DNA of 64,000 bases from Cupriavidus pampae (lineage in GTDB: Bacteria; Pseudomonadota; Gammaproteobacteria; Burkholderiales; Burkholderiaceae): assembly GCF_914271485.1 (NCBI RefSeq), contig NZ_CAJZAG010000006.1:62001-126000 (forward strand), given 5' to 3'. Numbering within the stretch: the stretch's first letter is position 1; every line of letters begins with the position of its first letter. Below the pieces are notes generated by a model. It worked only from the letters and a program-made list of their open reading frames with translations, made no database searches and was not told the DNA's origin. A program made the position numbers and the translations under genes. Positions 7,567 to 16,665 of the stretch are shown piece after piece.

Positions 7567-9354
7567 ATGCCGAAGATGAGAGCCGTGGACGCCGCGATCG
7601 CGGTGCTGGAAAAGGAAGGCATCACCACCGCGTTTGGCGTCCCTGGCGCCGCGATCAACCCGTTCTACTCGGCCATGCGCAAGGCTGGGACGATCAAGCA
7701 TCTGCTGGCCCGTCACGTCGAAGGCGCCTCGCATATGGCCGAAGGCTATACGCGCGCTGAACCGGGCAACATCGGTTTGTGCGTCGGCACGTCGGGCCCC
7801 GCCGGCACCGACATGATCACCGGGCTGTACTCGGCCTGGGCCGACTCCATTCCCATCCTCTGCGTCACGGGCCAGGCGCCGCGCGCGCGGCTGTACAAGG
7901 AGGACTTCCAGGCGGTGGATATCGAGTCGATCGCCAAACCCGTGACCAAGTGGGCGGTGACGGTGCGCGAGCCTGCGCTGGTGCCGCAGGTGTTCCAGCA
8001 GGCGTTCCACCTGATGCGCTCGGGCCGTCCGGGCCCGGTGCTGATCGATCTGCCGTTCGACGTGCAGGTGGCCGAGATCGAATTCGATCCGGAAACGTAC
8101 CAACCGCTGCAACCGTACAAGCCGGCTGCCTCGCGTGCGCAGATCGAGAAAGCGATCTCCATGCTCAATGCCGCGGAGCGCCCGCTGATCGTGTGCGGTG
8201 GTGGCGTGATCAATGCCAACGCCGACAAGCTGCTCGTCGAGTTCGCCGAGCTGGTCAACGTGCCGGTGGTACCGACGCTGATGGGCTGGGGTGTGCTGGC
8301 TGACGACCATCCGCTGCAGGCGGGCATGGTCGGCCTGCAGACCTCGCACCGCTATGGCAATGCCACGATGCTGGCGTCCGACTTCGTGATCGGCATCGGC
8401 AATCGCTGGGCCAATCGCCACACGGGCAGCATCGATGTCTACACGAAGGGCCGCAAGTTCGTGCACGTCGATATCGAACCGACGCAGATCGGCCGCGTGT
8501 TCGGCCCCGACCTCGGCATCGTGTCCGATGCGAAGGCCGCGCTCGAGCTGTTCGTCGAGGTGGCGCGCGAGATGAAGATGGCGGGCCGCCTGCCCGACCG
8601 CAAGGCATGGGTCGCCGACGTGCAGAAGCGCCGCCGCACGATGCATCGCAAGAGCGATTTCGACAACGTGCCGGTCAAGCCGCAACGCGTGTACCGCGAG
8701 ATGAATCAGTACTTCCCGCGCGACGTGCGTTACGTGTCCACCATTGGCCTGTCGCAGATTGCCGCCGCGCAGTTCCTGTCGGTCAATCAGCCGCGTCACT
8801 GGATCAACTGCGGCCAGGCCGGCCCCCTTGGCTGGACCATTCCGGCTGCGATCGGCGTGAAGACCGCATCGCCTGATTCCGATGTGGTGGCCATCTCGGG
8901 TGACTACGACTTCCAGTTCATGATCGAAGAACTCGCGGTGGCCGCGCAGTTCAAGGTGCCGTACATCCACGTGGTGGTGAACAACTCGTACCTGGGCCTG
9001 ATCCGTCAGGCACAGCGCAACTTCGAGATGGACTACTGCGTGCAGCTCGCGTTCGACAACATCAACGCGCCGGAGCTCGAAGGCTATGGTGTCGACCACG
9101 TGAAGGTGGTGGAAGGCCTCGGCTGCAAGGCGCTGCGCGTGTTCAAGCCCGAGGACATCGCACCGGCGTTTGCCGAAGCGCGTGACCTGATGGCGGAGTA
9201 CTCGGTGCCGGTGGTGGTCGAAGTGATCCTCGAACGCGTGACCAATATCGCGATGGGGACCGAGATCGACAACATCAACGAGTTCGAGCCGATCGAGGAC
9301 ATCGAGGAAGCCATCCTGACGGAAGAAGTTGCGACCGAAAGCGCAACCGCCTGA
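7567..9354 (+). CDS. gcl: Glyoxylate carboligase (tartronate-semialdehyde synthase)
   Basis: ThDP enzyme that joins two glyoxylates into tartronate semialdehyde and CO2. It is 595 residues long, close to E. coli Gcl (593). The N-terminal pyrimidine domain has [10 protein letters not shown] and [13 protein letters not shown], in which Val51 replaces the usual catalytic Glu of ThDP enzymes, a hallmark of Gcl. The pyrophosphate domain has [12 protein letters not shown] for Mg-ThDP binding. The start at 7567 with GGAGA upstream removes a 68-residue upstream extension. It heads a five-gene run (hyi, glxR, glycerate kinase, pyk) with gaps of about 20-75 bases. Confidence 0.97.
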   Translation: MPKMRAVDAAIAVLEKEGITTAFGVPGAAINPFYSAMRKAGTIKHLLARHVEGASHMAEGYTRAEPGNIGLCVGTSGPAGTDMITGLYSAWADSIPILCVTGQAPRARLYKEDFQAVDIESIAKPVTKWAVTVREPALVPQVFQQAFHLMRSGRPGPVLIDLPFDVQVAEIEFDPETYQPLQPYKPAASRAQIEKAISMLNAAERPLIVCGGGVINANADKLLVEFAELVNVPVVPTLMGWGVLADDHPLQAGMVGLQTSHRYGNATMLASDFVIGIGNRWANRHTGSIDVYTKGRKFVHVDIEPTQIGRVFGPDLGIVSDAKAALELFVEVAREMKMAGRLPDRKAWVADVQKRRRTMHRKSDFDNVPVKPQRVYREMNQYFPRDVRYVSTIGLSQIAAAQFLSVNQPRHWINCGQAGPLGWTIPAAIGVKTASPDSDVVAISGDYDFQFMIEELAVAAQFKVPYIHVVVNNSYLGLIRQAQRNFEMDYCVQLAFDNINAPELEGYGVDHVKVVEGLGCKALRVFKPEDIAPAFAEARDLMAEYSVPVVVEVILERVTNIAMGTEIDNINEFEPIEDIEEAILTEEVATESATA

Positions 9355-9385
9355 ACACGATCAAGAAAAGAGAGGAGAGCCAACG

Positions 9386-10168
9386 ATGCCAAAACTCGCA
9401 GCCAATCTCACCATGCTGTTCAACGAAGTGGCGTTTCTCGACCGCTTCGAAGCCGCCGCGCGCGCGGGCTTTCGCGGTGTGGAATTTCTGTTCCCGTACG
9501 CGTTTCATGCGGATCAGATCGCCGACCGCCTCAACCGCTTCCAGCTCGATCTGGTGCTGCACAACCTGCCGGCGGGCAAGTGGGAAGCAGGCGAGCGCGG
9601 CATCGCGTGCCACCCCGATCGCGTCAGCGAGTTTCGCGATGGTGTGGGTGAGGCGATTCGTTACGCGAAGGTGCTCGGCGTGCGGCAGCTCAACTGCCTC
9701 GCTGGCATCGTGCCGCAGGGCGTGCGCCGCGAGAGCGCGAACGAGACGCTCGTCGAGAACCTGCGCTTTGCAGCCAACGCGCTCAAGGCCGAGCAGATCG
9801 ACCTGCTGATCGAGCCGATCAACACGTTCGACATTCCGGGCTTCATCCTGTCGCGCACGCAACAGGCAGTCGACCTGATCGAACAGGTGAACGCGCCCAA
9901 CCTTTACGTGCAGTACGACATCTATCACATGCAGCGCATGGAGGGCGAGATCGCCGCGACGATCAAGGCGAACCTGCCGAAAATCCGTCATGTGCAACTG
10001 GCGGACAACCCCGGCCGCAACGAGCCCGGCACCGGCGAGATCAACTATCGCTACCTGTTCGGCTTTCTCGACGAGATTGGCTATCAGGGCTGGATCGGCT
10101 GCGAGTACAAGCCACGGGCCTCGACGGAGGCTGGCCTGGGCTGGCGCGCCGAGCACAACATCCGCTAA
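9386..10168 (+). CDS. hyi: Hydroxypyruvate isomerase
   Basis: A 260-residue TIM-barrel enzyme that interconverts hydroxypyruvate and tartronate semialdehyde. Features include LAANLTMLFNEVAFLDRF at the N terminus, the conserved EPINTFDIPGF segment, and QYDIYHMQRMEG with metal ligands. HVQLADNPGRNEPGTGEI and EYKP follow toward the C terminus. GGAGAG precedes the ATG by about 7 bases. It lies 31 bases after gcl, the standard partner order. Confidence 0.95.
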   Translation: MPKLAANLTMLFNEVAFLDRFEAAARAGFRGVEFLFPYAFHADQIADRLNRFQLDLVLHNLPAGKWEAGERGIACHPDRVSEFRDGVGEAIRYAKVLGVRQLNCLAGIVPQGVRRESANETLVENLRFAANALKAEQIDLLIEPINTFDIPGFILSRTQQAVDLIEQVNAPNLYVQYDIYHMQRMEGEIAATIKANLPKIRHVQLADNPGRNEPGTGEINYRYLFGFLDEIGYQGWIGCEYKPRASTEAGLGWRAEHNIR

Positions 10169-10195
10169 CGATTCTGGAACACTGAGGAGACATAC

Positions 10196-11119
10196 ATGGC
10201 AAACCAACGCAACATCGGCTTCGTCGGCCTGGGCATCATGGGCGCACCGATGGCGGGTCATCTGCGCGCGGCCGGACATACGCTGTTCGTGCACGACGTG
10301 AACCCTGCCCCGCAGGCACTCGTGGACGCCGGCGTGACGGTCTGCACGAGCGCTGAGGAAGTGGCCAAGCGCGCGGACATCGTGATCGTGATGGTGCCGG
10401 ACACGCCGCACGTCGAAGCGGTGCTGTTTGGCGAGCGTGGTATTGCGGCCGCCTACAAGACCGCGGGCAAGGACGCCACGTACGGCAAGATCGTCGTCGA
10501 CATGAGCTCGATCTCGCCGATCGCGACCAAGGACTTTGCCGCGCGCATCAACAAGCTGGGCGCGTCGTATCTGGACGCGCCGGTGTCGGGCGGTGAAGTC
10601 GGCGCGAAGGCGGCGTCGCTGACGATCATGGTTGGCGGTCCCGGTGAAGCGTTCGAGCAGGTGAAGCCGCTGTTCGAGCTGATGGGCAAGAACATCACGC
10701 TCGTGGGCGGCAACGGCGATGGGCAGACCACCAAGGTGGCCAACCAGATCATCGTCGCGCTCAATATTCAGGCCGTGGCTGAAGCGTTGCTGTTTGCCTC
10801 GAAGGCTGGCGCCGATCCCGCGCGCGTACGTCAGGCGCTGATGGGCGGCTTCGCCTCGTCGCGCATTCTCGAGGTGCATGGCGAGCGCATGGTCAAGCGT
10901 ACGTTCGACCCGGGCTTCCGCATCGAGCTGCATCAGAAGGACCTGAACCTGGCGCTGCAGGGCGCGAAGGCACTTGGCGTGTCGCTGCCGAACACCTCGG
11001 CCGCGCAGGAGTTGTTCAACGCGTGCTCGGCACATGGCTTCGGCAAGCTCGATCACTCGGCACTGTGCCGCGCGATCGAAATCATGTCGAACCACGAGAT
11101 CGCGAAGAAGGACAAGTAA
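10196..11119 (+). CDS. glxR: Tartronate semialdehyde reductase (2-hydroxy-3-oxopropionate reductase)
   Basis: A 307-residue beta-hydroxyacid dehydrogenase that reduces tartronate semialdehyde to D-glycerate with NAD(P)H. The Rossmann motif GFVGLGIMGAPMAGHL starts at residue 9. The substrate-binding DAPVSGGEVGA and the catalytic lysine in GQTTKVANQ are present. GAGGAG lies before the ATG. It is the third gene of the glycerate-pathway operon. Confidence 0.95.
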   Translation: MANQRNIGFVGLGIMGAPMAGHLRAAGHTLFVHDVNPAPQALVDAGVTVCTSAEEVAKRADIVIVMVPDTPHVEAVLFGERGIAAAYKTAGKDATYGKIVVDMSSISPIATKDFAARINKLGASYLDAPVSGGEVGAKAASLTIMVGGPGEAFEQVKPLFELMGKNITLVGGNGDGQTTKVANQIIVALNIQAVAEALLFASKAGADPARVRQALMGGFASSRILEVHGERMVKRTFDPGFRIELHQKDLNLALQGAKALGVSLPNTSAAQELFNACSAHGFGKLDHSALCRAIEIMSNHEIAKKDK

Positions 11120-11192
11120 TACCCGCATACCTCCACGCATCATGCCCGCCGCGCGCCGTGATGGCGCGCGGCATTCCGCACCAGGATTCCCC

Positions 11193-12530
11193 ATGTACGC
11201 CTCGGACGCCAATGCCGCCAATGTCGCGCTACTGACGCCTGCCCGCCGGTCTACCGTCGACTTTCGCGATGCACGTCAGGCCCGCACGTTGTTACGCGAC
11301 CTCTTCGATACCGCAGTGGCCGCGGTCAGCGCGAGCCACTGCCTGCCCCCTCATCTGCCAGCGCCCCCGAAGGGCCGCACCGTCGTGATCGGCGCGGGCA
11401 AAGCCGCGGCCGCGATGGCGCAGGCCGTGGAAGCGCACTGGCAGGGCCCGCTGTCGGGCCTCGTCGTCACCCGCTACGGCCATGGTGCCGACTGTCGCCG
11501 CATCGAGGTGGTCGAGGCCGCGCACCCCGTACCCGATGCAGCGGGCGCGCGCGCCGCGCAACGGATGGTCGAACTCGTGCAGGGCCTGACCGCCGACGAC
11601 CTCGTACTGTGCCTGATCTCGGGCGGCGGCTCCGCGCTGCTCGCCGCGCCGGCAACAGGGTTGACGCTTGCCGACAAGCAGGCCATCAACAAGGCGCTGC
11701 TGCGCAGCGGCGCAAACATCGGCGAGATGAACTGCGTGCGCAAGCATCTGTCCGCGCTCAAGGGTGGACGTCTCGCGCTAGCCTGCGCACCGGCACGCGT
11801 GGAAACGCTGTTGATCTCCGATATTCCCGGCGACGATCCGACGCTGATCGCCAGCGGCCCGACATTGCCCGATGCGACCACTTGCGCCGACGCGCTCGCG
11901 GTCATCGCCAAGTACGGCATCGAATTGCCAGCGCATGTGCGCGCGCATCTCGAGAGTGGCGCCGGTGAAACGCCGAAACCCGGCGACGCGCGCTTCGATG
12001 GACACCGCAACGTCACGCTCGCGACTGCTCAGCAATCGCTCGAAGCCGCGTCTGCTCGCGCGCGTGAACTTGGCCTGCATGCCTACATCCTGTCCGATTG
12101 CATCGAGGGCGAAGCACGCGACGTGGCACAGGTACATGCGGCCATCGCGCGCCAGGTGGCTACGCATGGGCAACCATTCGCCAAACCCTGCGTACTGCTG
12201 TCCGGTGGCGAGACCACGGTCACGGTGCGTGGCGATGGTCGCGGCGGCCGCAATGCCGAGTTCCTGCTTGCGCTGGCCGTGGCGCTCGATGGCCTGCCCG
12301 GCGTGCATGCGCTGGCCGGCGATACCGACGGCATCGATGGCTCCGAGGACAACGCGGGGGCGCTGCTCTCGCCCGACACGCTCACGCGGGCATCGGCATG
12401 CGGCCTCTCTGCGCGCGCGCATCTTGCCAACAACGATGGCTATGGATTCTTTGCCGGGCTCGACGACCTGATCGTCACCGGTCCCACCCGCACCAACGTC
12501 AACGACTTTCGCGCGATCCTCGTGGTCTGA
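11193..12530 (+). CDS. ttuD: Glycerate 2-kinase (MOFRL/TtuD family)
   Basis: A 445-residue class II glycerate kinase that phosphorylates D-glycerate to 2-phosphoglycerate. The N-terminal domain carries VVIGAGKAAAAMAQAVE, SGGGSALLAAP and NCVRKHLSALKGGRLA. The C-terminal MOFRL domain carries LLSGGETTVTVRGDGRGGRN and AGDTDGIDGSEDNAGA. Start 11193 (MYASDAN) is chosen because the upstream extension overlaps glxR. A product at the 2-phosphoglycerate level needs only enolase before the pyruvate kinase encoded next, which explains the operon. Confidence 0.92.
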   Translation: MYASDANAANVALLTPARRSTVDFRDARQARTLLRDLFDTAVAAVSASHCLPPHLPAPPKGRTVVIGAGKAAAAMAQAVEAHWQGPLSGLVVTRYGHGADCRRIEVVEAAHPVPDAAGARAAQRMVELVQGLTADDLVLCLISGGGSALLAAPATGLTLADKQAINKALLRSGANIGEMNCVRKHLSALKGGRLALACAPARVETLLISDIPGDDPTLIASGPTLPDATTCADALAVIAKYGIELPAHVRAHLESGAGETPKPGDARFDGHRNVTLATAQQSLEAASARARELGLHAYILSDCIEGEARDVAQVHAAIARQVATHGQPFAKPCVLLSGGETTVTVRGDGRGGRNAEFLLALAVALDGLPGVHALAGDTDGIDGSEDNAGALLSPDTLTRASACGLSARAHLANNDGYGFFAGLDDLIVTGPTRTNVNDFRAILVV

Positions 12531-12551
12531 CGCGCATCCCAAGGAGACAAC

Positions 12552-14036
12552 ATGAGACGCCAGCGCAAAGCGAAGATCGTCGCCACGCTCGGTCCCGCCA
12601 GCAGCGATATCGCGGTAATTCGCGAACTGTTCGAAGCCGGGGCCGATGTATTCCGGCTCAACTTCAGCCATGGCACGCACGACGACCATCGCCAGCGTTA
12701 CGACGCCGTGCGGCGCGTGGAGGCCGAGACCGGCCGCCCGATCGCGATCCTCGCGGACCTGCAGGGCCCCAAGCTGCGTATCGGCACGTTTGCGGTGGGC
12801 AAGGTGGCATTGCGCGCGGGGGACCGCTTCATACTCGATAGCGATCCGACGCCCGGCGATGCGACGCGCGTTTATCTGCCGCATCCCGAGTTGTTTCGCG
12901 TGGCCAGTGCGGGGCAGTCGCTGCTGATCGATGACGGCAAGGTACGGCTCGCGATCGAGGCGGTGTCGAGCGGCAGCATCGAGACGCGCGTGGTCAACAA
13001 TGGCACGCTGTCCGATCGCAAGGGTGTCAACGTGCCCGATGCGGTGATCCCGATTCCCGCGCTGACGGACAAGGATCGCAAGGATCTGGACTTTGCGTTG
13101 TCGCTCGGCGCGGACTGGATCGCGCTGTCGTTCGTGCAGCGTCCGTCCGATATCGTCGAAGCGCGCGAGATCATCGGCACGCGCGCGGGCGTGTTGTCGA
13201 AGATCGAGAAACCCGCCGCGTTGCAGCAGCTCGATGAAATCGTACGCGTCTCCGATGCAGTGATGGTCGCGCGCGGCGATCTGGGCGTGGAACTGCCGCC
13301 CGAGCGCGTGCCCGGCGTGCAGAAGCGCATCCTGCGCGTGTGCCGGCAACTCGGCAAGCCGGTGGTGATCGCCACGCAGATGCTCGAGTCGATGATCGAT
13401 TCGCCGGTGCCCACGCGCGCGGAAGCGTCGGATGTGGCAAGCGCGATCTACGATGGCGCCGATGCCGTGATGCTGTCGGCTGAATCGGCCAACGGTCGCT
13501 ATCCGGTGCAGGCCATCGCGATGATGGACCGCATCGCAATGGAGGTCGAACGCGATCCGCTGTATCGCAATCTGCTCGACGCGCAGCACGAGACCCCGCT
13601 ATCGACGCGGCAGGATGCGATCTGTGCGGCGCTGCGCGAGGTCACGCAAATCATCGGCGCGCGCGCGACCGTCACCTACACGTCGTCGGGTGCCACCGCG
13701 CTGCGCGCCGCGCGTGAACGGCCGTGTGCGCCGATCGTGAGCATCACGCCGAATCTCGATATCGCGCGCCGGCTGGCCATCACGTGGGGCGTGCATTCGA
13801 CCGTGAGCCCCGACGTGCAGAGCGTGGACGAGATGGTGGAGGCCGCCACGCGTGCGGCACTGGTAGAAGGCTATGCCGAGCCCGGCGACCAGATCACGAT
13901 TGCCGCGGGCATGCCGTTCGGCCAGGGTGGCACGACCAATCTGCTGCGCGTGGCGGAGGTCGGGGCCGTGGCGTCGGAACCCGTCCTGAGCGGCGCGGCG
14001 CGCACGCAGGTGCCGCGGGAGACGGCTGGCGTGTGA
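12552..14036 (+). CDS. pyk: Pyruvate kinase
   Basis: A 494-residue cytoplasmic enzyme that makes pyruvate and ATP from phosphoenolpyruvate and ADP. The A domain has KIVATLGPAS, FRLNFSHG and DLQGPKLRIG. The catalytic region has LSKIEKPAAL, MVARGDLGVELP and IATQMLESMI; the C-terminal domain ends normally. AAGGAG precedes the ATG. Its place as last gene of a glycerate pathway suggests a dedicated isozyme for glyoxylate-derived carbon. Confidence 0.96.
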   Translation: MRRQRKAKIVATLGPASSDIAVIRELFEAGADVFRLNFSHGTHDDHRQRYDAVRRVEAETGRPIAILADLQGPKLRIGTFAVGKVALRAGDRFILDSDPTPGDATRVYLPHPELFRVASAGQSLLIDDGKVRLAIEAVSSGSIETRVVNNGTLSDRKGVNVPDAVIPIPALTDKDRKDLDFALSLGADWIALSFVQRPSDIVEAREIIGTRAGVLSKIEKPAALQQLDEIVRVSDAVMVARGDLGVELPPERVPGVQKRILRVCRQLGKPVVIATQMLESMIDSPVPTRAEASDVASAIYDGADAVMLSAESANGRYPVQAIAMMDRIAMEVERDPLYRNLLDAQHETPLSTRQDAICAALREVTQIIGARATVTYTSSGATALRAARERPCAPIVSITPNLDIARRLAITWGVHSTVSPDVQSVDEMVEAATRAALVEGYAEPGDQITIAAGMPFGQGGTTNLLRVAEVGAVASEPVLSGAARTQVPRETAGV

Positions 14037-14139
14037 GACAGCGGCTGACTCCGAACGGGCAGATGCCGTTGCTATACTCCACGGCATTAGCGCCGGCTGC
14101 TTGATGGCCGGCGCGCATTCCCGAACTCACGGAGTATTC

Positions 14140-15036
14140 ATGCGTCTCGACGACGAAGCCGAAAGCCAGAATGTGGAGGACCGCCGCGGTGGCGGCTTTG
14201 GTGGTGGCGGCGGATTCGGGCTTCCCGTCGGCGGCCGCACGATCGGAATCGGTACGGTTATCGTCGCGCTAGCGGCCTCGTACTTCTTTGGCATCGATCC
14301 GTCGCTGATCTTTCAGGGCGCGTCGGTGATCCAGGGCCAGCCGCAGCAACAGCAGCAAGCGCCGCAGCAGCATCGCGCGCCCGCCACCGATCAGCTGACG
14401 GTGTTCACCCGCAAGGTGCTCGGCAATACCGAGCGCACATGGGAGCACATCTTCGAGACTGATCTGAACCGGCGTTATGCGCCGCCGACGCTCGTGCTGT
14501 TCAGCGGCTCGACGCCGACGGCGTGTGGCACCGGGCAGTCGGCGATGGGACCGTTCTATTGCCCGGGTGACCAGAAGGTGTACATCGACCTCGGGTTCTA
14601 CAACGAGTTGCGCCAGCGCTTTGGCGCGGGCGGCGACTTTGCGCAGGCGTATGTGATCGCGCACGAGATTGGCCACCATGTGCAGAACCTACTTGGCGTG
14701 TCGGCCAAAGTGGATGCCGCGCGGCGCCGCATGAGCGAAGCGCAGGCCAATCAGTTGTCGGTGCGGCTCGAACTGCAGGCCGATTGCCTGGCCGGCGTCT
14801 GGGCCGCCACCGCGCAGAAGGCTAATCAGCAACTGCTGGAGCCGGGTGATGTGGAAGAAGGATTGAAGACCGCGGCCGCGATTGGCGACGATCGGCTGCA
14901 ACGGCAGGCGCAGGGCTATGTGGTGCCGGAAGCGTTCACGCATGGCACGAGCGAGCAGCGCGTGCGCTGGTTACGTCAGGGCCTGACGACCGGCGATATT
15001 CGCAAGTGCGACACGTTCGCCGCGCGCCAGCTATAA
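14140..15036 (+). CDS. ypfJ: Neutral zinc metallopeptidase, YpfJ family
   Basis: A 298-residue membrane-anchored protein. The N terminus is short, acidic, then glycine-rich (GGGFGGGGGFG), followed by one membrane helix at about residues 33-55 and a Gln-rich spacer. The peptidase domain has the zincin motif HEIGHHVQN and downstream ELQADCLAGVWA. GGAG lies five bases before ATG 14140; the upstream TTG/ATG at 14101-14104 lacks a site. Family members are conserved, but the substrate is unknown. Confidence 0.88.
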   Translation: MRLDDEAESQNVEDRRGGGFGGGGGFGLPVGGRTIGIGTVIVALAASYFFGIDPSLIFQGASVIQGQPQQQQQAPQQHRAPATDQLTVFTRKVLGNTERTWEHIFETDLNRRYAPPTLVLFSGSTPTACGTGQSAMGPFYCPGDQKVYIDLGFYNELRQRFGAGGDFAQAYVIAHEIGHHVQNLLGVSAKVDAARRRMSEAQANQLSVRLELQADCLAGVWAATAQKANQQLLEPGDVEEGLKTAAAIGDDRLQRQAQGYVVPEAFTHGTSEQRVRWLRQGLTTGDIRKCDTFAARQL

Positions 15037-15116
15037 GTCGGGAACGACAAGGCGGCAGCCGTCAGCAACGCGTGTGCAAATCTGCAGGCGCAGTGCGAAT
15101 ACGAAATACATAGGGG

Positions 15117-15226
15117 AAAAATCACCTGCCTGGCGGAGAGAGAAGGAGGAGGTCGGCCGGGCAGGTGGGAGAGAAAGCTGCGTGGCGCTGGACGCCACGG
15201 ATGTCCTCACGGATAGCCGTGAGGAC
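15117..15226 (-). terminator. Three consecutive hairpins and terminator after the small secreted-protein gene
   Basis: Read on the minus strand, three stems follow the gene that ends at 15232. The first is a perfect 10-bp stem (15203-15226), the second a 7-bp stem (15181-15199). The third is a 12-bp stem (15123-15167) with a pyrimidine loop, followed by A-TTTTT. The third is the likely terminator. Its loop holds CCTCCTCCTT, complementary to Shine-Dalgarno sequences, so the 3' region might be released as a regulatory RNA. Nothing coding is seen in 15037-15231. Confidence 0.6.
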
Positions 15227-15231
15227 GGTAT

Positions 15232-15540
15232 TCAGACGCGATAGCCGTACAAGTCGCCGTTACGCGAGTTGTCGAGCGTGGATGCCGAGATCTCGCCGCT
15301 GAACGTGTGCGTGCCTTCGCCGAACGTGTCGAACTTGCCCTGGCGCAGGCCGTCCGTGAACGGATCGAACTTGTCGCGCTTGGAGCCATCGGTATATACG
15401 TCGGCCTTGGCCGCGCGGGAAGCGTCGGCGTAGACATCCATCTTGCCAACCTTCTTGGTGGCGGGAGCGGCGAATGCGCTGGCCGAGGCGACGAATGCCG
15501 CTACGACGAGGGCACCGCCAAGCATGCGTTTGGCGATCAT
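15232..15540 (-). CDS. Small secreted protein with D-[VP]-[YF]-[AT]-D repeats
   Basis: A 102-residue protein, not assigned to a family. The start at 15540 has AAGGAG eight bases upstream. Residues 1-25 form a signal peptide ending at about AFA-AP. The mature part contains repeated short units: KMDVYADAS, KADVYTDGS and KFDPFTDGL, then KFDTFGEGTHTF, each spaced about 13 residues. Charged and Asp-rich, it could bind cations, but that is only inference. It is in the same orientation as the upstream MerR gene, 208 bases away. Confidence 0.7.
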   Translation of the reverse strand: MIAKRMLGGALVVAAFVASASAFAAPATKKVGKMDVYADASRAAKADVYTDGSKRDKFDPFTDGLRQGKFDTFGEGTHTFSGEISASTLDNSRNGDLYGYRV

Positions 15541-15748
15541 TTTTGGGACTCCTTCAACTGTATGTGACCTGCTTTGGGTGCCCGGCAATCTCTGCTGGGC
15601 TATCGGCCATCTTCGTGGCGACGCAGGCACAGGCTGAAGAGTAGAAGGTTCGTCCGCAAGGAGAAATACCGCTGCGACGAATGGTGCGTTGCACGCCGTG
15701 AAACGCTGGACGCGTTGACGAACGGAGCACGCCGTGGTTCAGATCGCG

Positions 15749-16204
15749 TCAGTGGCTATGCGCCTGACCCGGTACGTGACTCGACGCATGACACTCACAG
15801 GGTGCGCCCTCGGCTGCCTGCTGCAGGTTCTGCAGGATGCCGCACTCGCTGGCGGGATGAGGCGTCTCGCACGTCTCGCGTAACGCGCGTAGCTGTCCCT
15901 CGAGCGCTTCGAGCGCCATGCGCTGGGCGTGAATCTGGTCGATCTGCCGATCCAGCAGATGATTGATGTCGTCGCAGGCCAGCGACGGATTGCGCTGAAA
16001 ATCGCGTAGCCGGCGCACATCGGAGAGGCTCATGCCGAGCGAACGGCAATGGCGCACGAAATTCAGCTGCACCAGATGGCCATCGACATAGCGGCGGTAG
16101 CCGTTGTCTTCTCGCTGCGGCGCGTCCAGCAAACCTTCCCGCTCGTAGTACCGAATGGTTTCGATGTCGCAACCACTATGGCGCGACAGTTCGCCGATAC
16201 GCAT
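15749..16204 (-). CDS. MerR family regulator, Cd(II)/Pb(II)-responsive CadR/PbrR type
   Basis: A 151-residue regulator with an N-terminal winged helix (MRIGELSRHSGCDIETIRYY, residues 1-20) and a long dimerisation helix. Metal-binding cysteines are at 77, 112 and 121. The 9-residue gap between the last two matches what I recall of PbrR and differs from CadR (7 residues). The tail is Cys/His-rich (CECHASSH near 136-143), as in this group. No P-type ATPase or other efflux gene lies next to it. A perfect operator sits just upstream, so it is probably autoregulated. Confidence 0.88.
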   Translation of the reverse strand: MRIGELSRHSGCDIETIRYYEREGLLDAPQREDNGYRRYVDGHLVQLNFVRHCRSLGMSLSDVRRLRDFQRNPSLACDDINHLLDRQIDQIHAQRMALEALEGQLRALRETCETPHPASECGILQNLQQAAEGAPCECHASSHVPGQAHSH

Positions 16205-16223
16205 GACAGGCTCCTCACGACAG

Positions 16224-16242
16224 CCCTGTAGTCGTTACAGGG
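16224..16242. promoter_or_regulatory. MerR-type operator
   Basis: CCCTGTA-GTCGT-TACAGGG is a perfect 7-bp inverted repeat with a 5-bp spacer. It resembles known PbrR/CadR/ZntR-family operators and lies 20 bases upstream of the regulator's start. The gene on the other side (speD) points toward it, so only the regulator itself is positioned to be controlled. Confidence 0.75.
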
Positions 16243-16281
16243 TTTTGCTAGTGTAGGGCAACGCGGGAAGCCCTGTTGGCG

Positions 16282-16665
16282 TCAGGGGTTTTGACTGGCC
16301 GGTCCGCGCGCCTCGTCACGGACATGATGCGCGACCGGCGCCAGCGCGGCGACGATGATCTCGACGCCGCGCTCGGGCTGCGCCTCGCCGCACATAAAGA
16401 TATCCACAGCCGCGAAGCCGTACTCGGGCCAGGTATGGATACTGATATGGGACTCGCGCAGCAGCAGTACCCCGGTGACACCGAGCCCCGGCCCGAAATG
16501 CTGGAAGCGCGAGGCGATCGGCGTGGCCCCGGCGGCTTGTGCGGCGTCATGCAGCACGCGCTCGATCCGCGCGGCATCGGTCAGCACCGCTGCCGCCACG
16601 CCCTGCAGGTCCAGCAGCAGATGGCGACCCAATACAGGCGGACAGGGCAACATGGGAGCGTTCAC
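16282..16665 (-). CDS. speD: S-adenosylmethionine decarboxylase proenzyme (prokaryotic class 1B type)
   Basis: A 127-residue pyruvoyl enzyme that supplies decarboxylated SAM for aminopropyl transfer. The self-cleavage site is intact: Glu71-Ser72 in ESHISIHTWPE, with Ser72 becoming the pyruvoyl group. The processing His77 and catalytic Cys92 (DIFMCGE) are present. The GTG start at 16665 is favoured because it overlaps the preceding stop as GTGA and has GGAGG nine bases upstream. ATG 16653 is the alternative. It is the last gene of a tight minus-strand run with DUF350, SPFH and DUF4178 genes, opposite a membrane aminopropyltransferase. Confidence 0.9.
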   Translation of the reverse strand: MNAPMLPCPPVLGRHLLLDLQGVAAAVLTDAARIERVLHDAAQAAGATPIASRFQHFGPGLGVTGVLLLRESHISIHTWPEYGFAAVDIFMCGEAQPERGVEIIVAALAPVAHHVRDEARGPASQNP

